Of a stretch of 64,000 nt of DNA, positions 28,948 to 41,000 are shown one piece after another. Origin of the DNA: Paralichthys olivaceus (lineage: Eukaryota; Chordata; Actinopteri; Pleuronectiformes; Paralichthyidae); assembly GCF_024713975.1 (NCBI RefSeq), contig NC_091093.1:17109501-17173500 (forward strand). Reading direction: 5' to 3'. Each line of letters starts with the position of its first letter. The first letter of the stretch is position 1. The notes below the pieces were generated by a model. It searched no databases. It was not told the origin of the DNA and was given only the letters and a program-made list of their open reading frames with translations. The translations under genes were made by a program, and so were the position numbers.

Positions 28948-29650
28948 CTGGTGCTATTTCAAATGAATTCATGGGAAGATCCGGTGTCTTGAGAGAACCA
29001 CAGTGAATCCCTGGGAAATAGAAACAGAATCCATATAAAATACAAGACCAGTATCCATGTGAAAAACATTTTATAAATGAAACAAGCTATAAGTTATCCA
29101 GCTAAACAATTACAAATAAATAAATAATTCTGATAAGATCTTTACTTTGTAGTTGAAGACAACGGGTTCAGCTGTTTCTCTGTTCAGCCTGGGTGTTGAA
29201 TTCACTTGATTTCTCTGAAGAGGTGACAAAGGCTTCAGCTTACAATCTAACTGTTCATTTTCTGGAACAACAAACAAAAAGACCAAAATTGGATACAAGT
29301 TAATATTTGGAGAATAACATTTTAGCATGTTTGTAAGTATTGTAGTCCAACTCAACTCATTTAATGAACACTCCTCTGTTTAAAACAACATTCAAATAGC
29401 AATATATTCTTCAAACCAAGTACAATTTCACCAAACCATTTGAAACTGCACATATGATGACATGTTCTGACTCAACAGTTATTTGTGTTTTAGTGGAGCA
29501 CAGATGTAAGATGTGTATAAAGAAAAACGTTGTCACATACTCGACTCTCTGACATCATCCTCATCTTTGGAGTCAAGTTGTGATGTTGGTTTCTGGCACG
29601 GCTCGAGCTCCTCTTCTTCACATTCCAGTAACAGCTCAGATGTTGTGAAG
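28948..29650 (-). pseudogene. Partial diverged duplicate of znf280d exons 1-3
   Basis: Three exon-like segments repeat the start of znf280d in the same order, strand and phase. Exon A (29541-29650) reads TSELLLECEEEELEPCQK against [18 protein letters not shown] in the parent. Exon B (29146-29261) stays open and ends in EPVVFNYK against QPVIVNNQ. Exon C (28948-29010) is 63 bp against 100 in the parent and has an in-frame TGA at 28971-28969. The splice sites and the CTGTTGCAG acceptor are kept. The parent start codon ATG is ACA here, so exon A cannot begin translation as in znf280d. Taken alone it looks like a degenerate duplicate. It lies directly downstream of the small gene at 30060-32505 on the same strand and could be its 3' exons, because the phases match. 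Confidence 0.65.
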
Positions 29651-30059
29651 CTGCAACAGAAAACAACGTGGGACACAACAAAGAGACAAATCTTCATGGA
29701 TATCTGTTCAGTTGTCAGTATTCTGGTACTATACTTCTTCAAAAGCGTGTAAGTAATCCTCAATTGTAAGATAAGTAATGAACGCATAAAGGAAAAGAGG
29801 TGCAGCACATCATCTGTGACTTTAACAAGAGTGTACAGCAGATGTGTAGCTATTGAACTATCTATACCACAGGGGAGATTGAGCCACTCCCAGCTGACAC
29901 TGGACAAGAGGTGGGGTACACCCTGGACATGTCGGCAGCATATCACAGAGCCAACATACAGAGGTAAACAACCACAGTCACATTCACAACAGTCACCAGT
30001 TAAGTTAAACCCAAGCTACTGTTCAGTAACTAATGAATCTGTCGTTTTCACTTTTTCAA

Positions 30060-32505
30060 TCAGAGTTTTATTTTCGTCTTGCGGCCCATTTTCAGGTACC
30101 TCTGATTACGAATTAGTGGCACGTAGACGTCCTCATCACAGATGTCATCCGCTCCTGCTGGGCTGTGTTCAGTTGTGTCTGGGATGTTTTCTATATCATT
30201 ATCCAAAAAATGAAAGACGTCATCTGCTCCTGCTGCTCTCTGTTCAGTTGTGTCTAGGATGTTTTCGATATCATTATCCAAGGCAGATCTATTAAAAAAA
30301 AAAGAAAAAAAAAAAATTAAATCAAATGAATCACACAAGCACGAATTTACATCATCATAAATGGTGACCTCCATCTCTACAACATGGAAAATGACATTAC
30401 AGTGGGGACACTGCAGCACTGACAGACATATGTACCTACTGAAATGTACATTGTATTAATCTGACCTGGAGCCTGTCCACCTCTCTCCATATGTGTGACA
30501 CCATCTTGCTGGTGCTTACCTCTTTACACACATGATGTCACACACATCTTCTTCTGATGAAGCAAAAGTTGTTACAGAAGGTCGACATTCATTGACACAG
30601 AGTCACAGAGGAACTCAAGAGCAATACAAACTGATTCTGTTTATAGCGACCCAAAGTAACTGCCATGTTCTTGGTTATATTCTGGCTGAGTAGCTCATGA
30701 TGTCATCTGACCTAGATTAAGTAAAGGCAAATATATGTTTTATGAATTATTAAGTTATCTGTCGTAGTCAGGAGGCTCAGGCCTTAGTTGAAACATACTA
30801 GAGGGAATGTGTGAGTGTTCTTATATATTTAAATACTATATATATATATATATATATATATGGCCAAAACAATGTAAAAGGTCATGTTTAGTCAGTGCAA
30901 GTGATAAAAACAAGGCAAAGTTATGACTTATTACCTTTTAGGGGCAGATTTATGTCCAAGGCTTGATAGTGTTTTTTCATAACTGTAAAAGAATAGATAT
31001 TATCAATAGTAACAATGATTAAAATGTTTATACCCTTTGATGAAAAAACTGAGATACATGGATTCACAAATCCCTGTTCTTGTTTAAAACCTATTTGTGT
31101 TTAAAAAAGTAAGAGTTTAAAATAACTCACAGCCTGGATGTTATTTCATTAAACATTTCATGAATAGCAATTCCCTGCATGGCCTACTTATTCCTGAAAT
31201 GACTATATAGTTCTGCCAATCTGCAACCAATAATTTTGGGTGTTTTTACTGATTCATTTATTTCCAATTCCAGTGAAGTACTGGAAAATAAACAATGTGT
31301 AAACCATGTTTCTGTTTATCTGGGTACTTTCATTTGGTAAAAACATCTGTGCTTGTCCAACAGGTGGCAGTCTGCAATTAAAAATAGAGGATAAAGGTTC
31401 CTCCCATGGATTCATGCTTCAGTATATTAGAAAAACTGATTTAGATGATCCTTGAATTTCCTCCTGTGTGGCTTTTTGGTTATTATTTTTAAGTTTAAAA
31501 ATTTCTATTGACTAATAAAAAAATGTTTAAAGAAATGTAAAACTATGCCAAAGCACATTTTTCCATAAAAAGAGTCGTAGTCTAACCACGGGGAGGCATT
31601 CATGTGTGAGGTGAATCCTGGATTTGTGAAAATCGTTCCTCCTTAACCGCAGCACATTCACAGTTTATTAAAAAAGCCACATCTTCTCCCTGATTGTCCC
31701 CTTTGTTGTGTGATTGGTCATTAAGTTCAGTAATTTCCCTATTTGGGATCAATAGAGTACCTCTAACTACGTACATCCATCTAAAGAGGCAGCAGTATTA
31801 AAATGAGACGTTTCATAACCAGTTAAAAACTCCTCATAGTATGTCAGTGTGCTTTCTCCTAATTACTTACTGGATACTTTCATTATTTTATAATGTAATC
31901 TTCTTTTTACTATTTTCTCAGGTATAACTTTTTTTTTAATGTCTGCTCTTTGCTGTGTGCTCTCTTTAAATAGTTTCTTGCTTCTTAACTGTTTCCCATT
32001 GTTTCACCTTGTAACTGGGTTGTAAAGTGCTGTATGAATAAAGATTATTATTAACGTGTTATTCTTAAAGCTGGATTGCATTCAATGTGAAACACGATGT
32101 TGTTTTAAACGCGTTAAATCAAATAACGACTTATTGTTGAAATAAGGATCATTTGTTCCTTTTTGACCGCTCCAAGCACCCGTACCGTAAAGCCCAGAGT
32201 AGAGGAGCATCGGGAAGCAGCCCTGACCCGACTCTCTGCAGAGGAGGAGCAGTGAGCAGCGTGGACAGTGGACATCTCGTGTCCTCACAGTCAGCCCAGT
32301 CCACACACAGCTGAACCAGTGTGACCCACCTTTCGAGCAGATAATGTGCGAACTCCGCGTCCGTGTCCAAGCCCGTTGCCCCTCGGAGGTCTTTCCAACG
32401 CCGGAAAGCTTCGCTGATGTTAATGCGAGTCTTATCTCTCGCCTTGTCACGTAACTTCTTCTTCCGTTTATCTTCTAAAGTGCTCCTTTGTCTGCAGGCC
32501 ATCAT
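30060..32505 (-). CDS. Small three-exon gene with RINI..AF.RWKDLR domain and internal repeats
   Basis: Exons: 32330-32505, 30935-30982 and 30060-30288. Together they make 453 bp, or 150 aa, with GT-AG borders and agreeing phases. Exon 1 starts at a double ATG (32505, 32502) in a CpG-rich region. It encodes a basic segment KRKKKLRDKARDKTRINI followed by SEAFRRWKDLRGATGLDTDA and an LLES-YEK junction. This block resembles an N-terminal domain found in many uncharacterised teleost proteins, as I recall; its function is unknown and DNA binding is only a guess. Exon 3 contains two 25-aa acidic repeats starting LDNDIENI. It ends in a basic RKTKIKL before TGA. Exon 3 also has an internal donor (exon edge 30100) that could splice in frame to the znf280d-like exons, giving about 226 aa. 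Which form is real is unknown. Confidence 0.6.
30132..30281 (-). repeat. Two 75-bp coding tandem repeats
   Basis: 30281-30207 and 30206-30132 on the minus strand each encode 25 aa beginning LDNDIENI, then L/P-DTTE and AGADD. Near-identical DNA indicates a recent duplication. Confidence 0.85.
30837..30861. repeat. (TA)n microsatellite
   Basis: About 12 uninterrupted TA units in the second intron of the small gene. Confidence 0.95.
31880..32055. mobile_element. LINE/SINE-type 3' tail
   Basis: Ends with GTAAAGTGCTGTATGAATAA followed by AGATTATTATTAA. This is the common 3' terminus of fish L2-like retroelements and the SINEs that share their tail. The 5' part is not recognisable. Confidence 0.45.
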
Positions 32506-32640
32506 GCACAGAGCTCACGCTGTCATAGTTTAGAGCATTATCACTGCTACGTTTACTAAGTTTGCTCCATATCCTGCTTTTTCTTATTCTCCCCCTGCGC
32601 ATGGTCCTGTGCCTGCACACGGGCGCCTCCTGTTGTTGAT
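32150..32640 (-). promoter_or_regulatory. CpG-rich start region of the small minus-strand gene
   Basis: CpG-dense block that contains exon 1 (32330-32505). Upstream on the minus strand a 70-codon frame (32680-32468) overlaps exon 1 in another frame; it could be an upstream ORF. No TATA box was confidently seen. Confidence 0.4.
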
Positions 32641-32865
32641 TGGCCGTAACGAGCAGATTCACTGATATTTGATCGATCATCTCGAGTTAAAACCACAGTT
32701 TTTTCAATCCACACCGAGAACTTCGAGGTAGTGGGTCATGAAGATATATTCATTGGATTTAAACTTTTCAAAAGTGGAGTGGAATCGCTGGCTGCACCTG
32801 TGAACTGGGACTGTGAAGAGGACTTTCTGTTTTTTACATGTAAAATCCCACAGACACTTAATTCT

Positions 32866-32915
32866 ATCTATCTATATCTTTCTATCATCGATCGATCATC
32901 TATCTATTTATCTGT
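32866..32915. repeat. ATCT/ATCG tetranucleotide repeat
   Basis: Imperfect TCTA/ATCG units (TATCTATCTATATCTTTC and ATCGATCGATC), a decayed microsatellite. Confidence 0.75.
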
Positions 32916-32929
32916 AGTGTGTAGTACTA

Positions 32930-34015
32930 TATAGAGGTCAGTAGTGCAATACATTGCAGTGTATTAAAAAGTGCTGGCTTGGGGCCTTTAGGACATAAGT
33001 CATTGTTTCCAGTTCAACTCTTGAATGTAAAAATTCAAATATTTGATGACCTTTATGAGGAGGCTTCATGTCTATAACGTGTATGTGTTGTCTTATGGAA
33101 TGGTGTCCGAATTGAAAAGGCAGAATTGCTTTAGTCTATGGAATACAAATGAATGACTGTGTGAAAAAAGTGCCGGCTATAAAAGCATACATGTTTAATT
33201 GCATGGAAGAAACTTATTCTGGAGGACACGCAGTGATGGATGGATGTAAGAGACTGAATGCATGTAGACTGAGTTATAAGACTTTGGTCCTTGTCCTTTG
33301 CAGTGTGTATGTAACCTGACCTCTCTTAGTTTCTATCAATGTATTTAGTGCCACCATATTTTCTGTGCTGGAATAATACTTTTTTGGGTAAATTGAGTTT
33401 ATGACAGACTATACATTATGTGAGTATAATGACAATGGAAGAAAAGGTTTACAAAATAGATTTTGAAAAAAGTTATCTTGGTCAAGAAATGGCGAAAGTA
33501 GCTAGTGATACAGGTTCCACCCAGGTTGATGTCAGTTTTGGTAAATACTGTGATTTCTTCACAAATGTACCATTAATCATATCATCAGATCCACTCACAT
33601 GCAGTGATCGAGGGGCGTCAGGACGTTACGTAAAATATGACTTAGGAAAAGTGATCTGATTTAACCCTTGATAGTACAGGAAACCTTTCTGGGGGTTTTT
33701 CTGAGTCGTTTGTTTATTTGAATGATTCTATTTACACTGATGGAAGAAGCTCCAAAGAGTACAGGAAGCCTTTCCCCCTGTTTGTTTTTTCTCATTTTGC
33801 CATTGTATCTATGTGTTGTCTTACTTCATTATAAACACCTTGAAACTGTAAATACTTTATTATCATTATTATAAAATCAATACACTGTGTTGCATTCTTT
33901 CAGGCATGGATTTCCCTAAGTAAACTGGATGCTGTGTGGATGATGGTGAGTTTATGTCGCTGTACTAAATAATATTGACAGTTGAGTTGTTTACACGTTC
34001 ATTATTCACGCATTT
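32930..34015. other. Intergenic, small gene to tcf12
   Basis: AT-rich, with a 79-codon frame at 33420-33659 that has no recognisable homology and no splice or promoter context. Nothing else is supported. Confidence 0.4.
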
Positions 34016-34496
34016 GAATGAAGCTGAGTTTCCGCCTCACGACAGCAGAGAGAAGCTGATGGTCGGTGTGTCAGTGAACGTGAGCGCGCGCTGACTCCCG
34101 CAGCATCCCCCGCTGTGCAGGACCAGCATGTCACTGCGCTCGGCGGAGGGATACAATAACCAATGTCATCGTGGTGCTGAGGCTTTCGCAAAAGGAAAAA
34201 TGTCTGCCTAAGGGAAACTCGTAACTGAGACATATAGCGGAGCTTTTCACAGGTGCTGGCGTTTAAACCCGCGTTCCGCAGTTTCGAGGCGTGTCGCAGC
34301 AGAGCGAGCCGTCACCAGATCACCCTAGTCGGGATTTCAAGCGGACAAAAAGGTAAAATATGTTGCAGGAGTTGGTGCGAAGCTGTCGGACCTGTGGGAG
34401 AAGTTGGGAGTTGAGAAAGAGCCTAATTGGGTTTGTGTGGTGGAGCTGGGGACTGCTGTTGTCATGTGCACTGTTAGTTTGTGTGTGTTACTCATC

Positions 34497-34511
34497 GGGG
34501 GGGGGGGGGGG
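34497..34511. repeat. Run of 15 G
   Basis: Uninterrupted G run in tcf12 intron 1, 145 bp after the probable first exon. Such runs can form quadruplexes and are often miscounted in assemblies. Confidence 0.9.
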
Positions 34512-34743
34512 TGATTTGTGTCACGGTCTGCTCTCCACTAATGTCCACGCGGACTAACACCGCTAGCTGTTTTCCATCCAGACGGACCAGTGTGTGCAGC
34601 TAATGTTAGCCGCTCCGCTAAGTGACGCGGGGCGCCTCCGCTCACATCAGATACGTCCAGAAAACCAGCCCCACAAATCACTGACATGCACATCGTCCGT
34701 GAAGACTGATCCAGTCACTTGTGAGAACCTGTCACCGGCAGCG

Positions 34744-34766
34744 CACACACACACACACGCGCGCGC
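34744..34766. repeat. (CA)n(CG)n microsatellite
   Basis: CACACACACACACACGCGCG-type alternating run within the tcf12 CpG island. Alternating purine-pyrimidine sequence of this kind can adopt Z-DNA. Confidence 0.9.
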
Positions 34767-35056
34767 TGTTAACGCGAGGCTGCAGGTAAACAAGCTGCAA
34801 TTCAACAACAGTGATTTCTCCTTTTAATCACAGCAAAGAACTGAATGAGTGCAAATGAACGTGTGCACCGTCTGATCGGTGGCTGTGAGGCAGCGCCGCC
34901 ACTGTCTCTACGCGAGGCTCCGTCACAGCCAACTTTACTCCACAGTGATGCTCTTTATCCTGCAGCCACAACACGTCCCCCTCCGTGGCACGAAATAGTC
35001 CCCGAAGATGTGACCTGATGCACTGTGTGTCTCCTCCAGGTTTCTAGATCGCCAGG

Positions 35057-38000
35057 ATGAATCCTCAGCAGCGGATTGCCGCGCTTGGAACAGACAAGGA
35101 ATTAAGTGACCTGCTGGATTTCAGTGCGGTATGATGCCTTTTCACTCTTTCTTTTTTTATTCCAGCTCTGAGGTCTTCTAGGTGTGAGGACCTTCACAGA
35201 CTCATTGATCAGTATTGGCAGATTATTAAAACCGTGAGCTGCTTTCAGGATGATTATAAGTGATAGTTTTGATTGGCACAGTGGAGTCTTTGCTCTAATT
35301 GTAGACACATGTCCCTGTTATTCCCTTCAGATGTTCTCTCCACCTGTAAGCAGAGGGAAAAACAGGCCCACCACTCTTGGAAGCAGTCAGTTCAGTGCAT
35401 CAGGTAGGACCCGTTCACTCACCCGTTCTCTGTTCCTGCTTGCATGCATTGATTGATCTTCACACAAAAATCATTTTCACCGACTAATCTATTTGTTTCA
35501 ACGTTGTTTGGGTTTATTTCTGAATGGAAGGCAGAAGGAAAATGGTCTTATTGCAATCTTGAATGTGATTCTTTTCCCTCCTCTGAGTGAGGGTTGTGTG
35601 TGAGGTGCACATCTAGTGCTTGAAACATGAGCTTCCCACCTGGAATTGTAGCGGAGCACTGTAGTAAAGAAGTGGAACAAAGCTCTGTGCAGGCCATAGA
35701 CATGTGTAGATGTTTTATTTACCTTATTAACATGGTTGTGTGAAAGCCCTTTTACTTTCAGATGCATAAATAAGGTGTTATTGGCTGCTCTGATCGAGGT
35801 GTGTTGTTGTCAGTGCAGCAAGTGTTCACAGAAACATTGCCTGTGCGCTTATCAGGGTCTGTGTGGGGAGCGTAAGACACTTTTGAAATCAAATGAATTA
35901 ATATGTCTGAGTTAGAATCTGGTGACGGACTTTAGTGTAGTTTAATGGGATTGTGAGACATATTCTCATTGACTTATGTTTGAGTTTCTTTGATAATTGT
36001 CTCAACCCTCATATGCTCACACACACTGGCTGTTCTTTTTTAATGCCTGCTTTTTGGGGGAACTATCTTTGAGCATCTTTGTTGTTGAACTAGTTTGTGG
36101 ATGGTTTTTGTTGTGATAACCAAAGTTCAGATTCCCTGCTTCTGGATCACTTCCTGGCTACAAACGCAACAGGACATTAATCCGAAGCACATCTATTGTC
36201 TGATGTGCCACTAAAGAAAGTCAACAATCAAGCATTATGTCCTCTCAAAGCATGTTTTGTGTGCATCGACAAAGCCTCGTTGTTGTCAGTTATCTGTGAA
36301 ACGAAAGACACATGTAGTGGAAACTGAACAAAAAGACAAAGGAACAAGAACAGAGCTGTTACACATGAACTGTGGAGTTGTTAGCAATGATTTAAGAAAA
36401 CCTAATCATTCAAGTGGGGAGGATGTCTGTGGGTGTGCTCTCTTCAGTAAAACAAATGACAAAGAAAATCCCAAAGGGAACTCGTTTTATGTATTAATGA
36501 CACAAGTGGTCCAGGTGATCATTGTTCTACTTGTTTTTTAGACTATATTAGGTGTTTGTATTAACTTGTGGACTGAATCTAAATCTACAGTTTAATGTGC
36601 AGTCCAGCAGAGCAACAGCTCTTACTGCAACCTCTACAACTTCCTTTCTGTCACCATTCAAGTGTCAAAGATGGGATGTATCACAGGGCTTTGTTTGCTT
36701 TAGATCATACATATTGTTTGTAATAAACTGGCAACTCAGTGTTTATTTTCCAATTGTTAGTTATGAAACGTTTTTACAAGCCCAGTTGTTATGTCATTTC
36801 TAAAACACACTTCTAAAACCTTTGATTCTTGCTTTTCAAACTAGCACACAGGATTTTTAAAGCCCGATCGCATCTACCATAAACATAATACTGGGACTGC
36901 CACGAGTGCTATGTCCGAAATTGACTTCAGCCATGTGTTGTATTGAGATGGCATTGATGTGTGTTTTATGATTTGATAGAGTAAGATGTTTTCATCATGT
37001 TGACAGCTACCTTTAGGCTGGGCCTTGCACTCTGGGACTTTTAAAATAGAAGAGCATCAGCATGGTGCTTGTTGTGAAACAGAAAAGAATTGGAGACTGT
37101 CAGGAGAAATGTGTGTCACGGCCAAAGCTCGTTGTCGTTTGCTGCTTGTTGTCTGGTCACCAGCCTCATCCTTTAGAAACGTATAAGTCCCAGTGTGGAC
37201 TGTGGTTTCCTACTACTTCCAGCAAAAATGATCAACAAATTTTAACATGACTACTTACAAGATATTTTGCCTAATGCAAATAAAAGGTTTTATTTATAAA
37301 GTCTTGTTATTATATTATAGCTAAGATGTACTTTTATCTAATGTTAACTTTTTCTTGGTCTGTTTAACTATAAAACTTTCTGTAATATATGTTTGTGTGT
37401 ATTATAACTATATCTTCTGTAAAATTCAAACTTTAGTAGATATATTGTTAATTATTTTCCAAATGTGAAGAATCTATGTGGGTCTGAAAAAACATGTTAC
37501 TTGTTGATTTTCAGCCACTTGCGATTCTACCTGATTAGTTTGAGAAAGCAGCCACAATAATCTGATAATTGTGTTGCACATGATACTTTCTAAATGCTTT
37601 CATGATGGTTTATATGTTGGATACATTCTGTTATATGATAAACAAGAAGAAGAACAGTATAGCTGTTAATTGTTAAGCCCCTGACGTTGCAGTGGCCAAC
37701 TAGTCATGGGTATTTGTTGACTCCAGTTATGATGGAAACATGAGACCTGAGTGGAAATGCCGATTTTCACCCCTTTTCCAGCACAACCGGTCAAAGCCCT
37801 GCTATCAAAGTAGCTGTCGAGGAGTCAACGAAGGCTCATTGCCTCCATCTGTAACTTCTTCAACCACTTGTCATCACAGCCACAAACTCAAACAATGTTC
37901 AGTCAGTGTTGAATTTAAGGAGACTGATATAAAAGTGACATTAAAGGGATAGTTAACCAAAAAATGAAAATTCACTCCTTATCTAATCACCCCATGCTGA

Positions 38001-41000
38001 TGGAGGAGTGGGTGAAGTGTTTGAGTCCATGAAACGTTTGGAGTTTCAGTGGTAAAGCGTTGTAGCCAAATCCAAAACCATTTAAGTAACTTGTGACTCC
38101 TTCGAATGTAAAACAAAAAACAGACAAAAACATGCGTCCACTGTGGTGTCATCCGAGTGTTTGTAATCCCCGACATTCAAATTAGACTCCAAATATCGTC
38201 ATTTACACCTTGTTTTTAGCCTAAATGTCAGCAAACCAAATTTGAATTTGGGGGTTCAAGGACACCTGGATGACACCACAGGAGAAGTTCAGACCACGGA
38301 AACCTTGCTGTAGTTGTGTAGTTATTGTTTCTGGTTTGGTTTTTATCAAGTAAATTCATTCTAATCATCATATTTCTTGACAAATATTGCAAAACTCATC
38401 ATATTCTAGATAAAGTTGTCATAATAAACTCCAGTACCTTGAAGTGTATCAGGTCTATCATGGGTAAATCCATCCTCTGCAGCCTGCAGAGTGCACTCCT
38501 GGGTCTCTGATCCCCGCAGCAGAGGAAAAAGCACGTTCATAAGCGATTGTGAACATAAGGCAAGTGAGTGTGCAGACACAAGTGTGGAAATTGCAGGGAA
38601 TGAGAGTTTGGATTATTGTATCTCAGCTGGGTATAGCCAGATAATTGAGACAGAGTGGGACCAGCGAGACCCTTCAGAAGTGCGCCAGAGAAAGATGGAT
38701 TGGAAAAAATAGCCAGTGTGGCTCAAACTGAGAATCATCACTTCTCCCTTCCAGCTGTGTTGATGATGCAAATTTGATGAGGCCATTTAGTGGAGTGGGG
38801 CTGTGGATGGCTGCTGACGATAATAAGCTTTAGTTTTGAACGGCATCTCTTTCACTACGTTTACGCCTGGTCTTCATGTTACTCAGGAGGTTTTGAGCCC
38901 CTCAAAAAAAGGCCATGCTTACTTCCTGATGAACAGTCACAACATATCCTTCCCTGATTCGTCACGCTCCTGTCACATGACCCTTTTCCTGAAGACAAAA
39001 CAGCATCAGCTTTGACTAATGACGAATGTCCTGCTGCAGAGTAGACGTTCAGCTTCTTGTTTACATGTGTGCGTGAATGGTCATTCGTTTTCAGGTGTGT
39101 TATTCCAGAAAGAGATTATAATGGATTATGAATGGAGCCATTTTAAACATAATATATATAAATATGTGGATATATTCTTAGTGTAATGAAGTGGTCCATT
39201 GGTTAGCAGTGAGCTGGAGCTGGTTGGTTTGTCATCAGTTGGGTCCTCAAACAAAACAAAGAAAAATGCACTATGAACATTGTCTTTTTTAGCTGGAAGC
39301 AGCCAAAGAGAGCCTCACTGTGGCCTCACTGTGTGTTCATATTGTTGTTAAAACCAACAGCCAATCACAACAGAGAGCATGAGGTGCAGTCCTATTTCAA
39401 TTGAGTCAATTCATACTTAAAAATGATTTATTAACATGTATGTAACCTCCCAAAAGAGGTCATGATTTCACCTCTGTCTGTTGGTTTGTTTGTTTGTTTT
39501 TCTGTCAGCAGGATTTCACAAAAACTACTGGATGAATTTCCACAAAACTGGATGAAAGGATGGGACATGGGCCAATGGAAAAAAAAAAAAAGACAAAATT
39601 CTTGTGCAGATCTGTACAGAAAGGGGATAAAGGAATTTTCTGAATCATAGTGAATCATTTGATGGATCTTGATGAAAACAGAAATTAGGCTTATTTGGGG
39701 CACTGATATCTGAGTGTGAGAAATCTGGTGAAGCTTGATTGAATTTAAGTGGACTGTTGGTCCTTGGCGCAGGTATACGCTCTACTGAGTATTCTTGCTT
39801 GTGTCTCAAGTAACTTATAGTTTGACAGTCTTCATCTAAATCAAAGCTCTCTCTCTCACCCCCCCCCCCCCCCCCCTCTCTCTCTCTCTCCTTCCCTTCC
39901 CTTCCTCTCTCTCTCTCTCTCTCTCTCTCTGACTGTTTCTCCAGAAATGTAGGACCTGGTGCTGAATGTTTCTTTAAAGGACAAGTTAATATAATTTATA
40001 GTAGGAAATGGAATCAAGGCTAAACCATCATTTACCCTCTCTGACCCTGTACCCCTGTCGAAACTTTTAATTGAATCTCCAGCTTTTTCTCCACAGCCTT
40101 TATTTGTAAACATGTAGTTGATGCAGACGTTGGTTTCACCATTTGTGCTGCTCTCAGTTGATTTATCAAAGTTTCAACTTTTTTTTCCACATGGAGCCAG
40201 AAGCTCTCTGCGGGTCAACAAATCATGCGTGTGGTTTGCATTTGTGCACATTAACATGAATGTCATTAAAAAAGTGGTGAGATACTGAGGCATGAACCCA
40301 ATATCACATCATATTCTCATCAGACATGATCCTGATACAGTTGTCCTGGGTCATAGGAAATAATAAGTAAATCTGTGCTGGGAATCCGGTTAACTGGTTT
40401 TTAAATGACTGATATTTCTCATTTCATTCAAGATGCTGCCTGGACCAGAATTTTTTTTTCTCTTTTTTAACTCCAGCCAGAAGATACCAGAAGGATTTGG
40501 ATTTGATAGTTTCCTCAGGTGTTCATAGCTGAATCTGATCTTTGTGTCCGAAGGTATTATATCATGTTTGAGAGTTTATGTTGGAAGGTTATCAAATCTC
40601 CCCTCTGTTTGTATTTGAAAGTTGTTGTTGTACTTCACTGTATATCCAGGGTGAAATTAAATTACATATTGTAAATATATTATGCTTTGTATTGCTTGAT
40701 TTGCACGTTTTTTTTCAGAATGAACATATCCAGCATGTTGAGAGCTTTAATATCATTAAAAGACAAATAAATCATGTTGGTACAAAGACATGAAGAAATA
40801 ACTGATGAGCATTATTAATATTATTAGATATGTTGACTGCATGTCATGACCAAATAAGTGTCTTAAAACAATAGCAGGATTATTGCATGAACATTTTAGT
40901 CACCAGCCTGAATGAGCTGTACCTCAGTAAATGTGAAAACTCACCAGAGTTTGCTTTGACCAAACCATTCAGGTTCCATGTGAAAACCTTTTAAATGGAG

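Larger units (their letters stand above)
34020..35000 (+). promoter_or_regulatory. CpG island and non-coding first exon of tcf12
   Basis: GC- and CpG-rich block upstream of the tcf12 start codon. GGACAAAAAG is followed by GTAAAA, giving a likely untranslated first exon ending at 34352. It would splice to the acceptor CTCCTCCAG at 35031-35039. The exact transcription start is not visible. Confidence 0.6.

Noticed and set aside
32468..32680. 70-codon frame beginning MIDQISVNLLV as the true start of the small minus-strand gene
   Set aside because: It is in a different frame and ends inside exon 1; at most an upstream ORF.
33420..33659. 79-codon frame starting MSIMTMEEKVYK
   Set aside because: Looks protein-like at first, but no recognisable homologue, promoter or splice context; AT-rich intergenic DNA.
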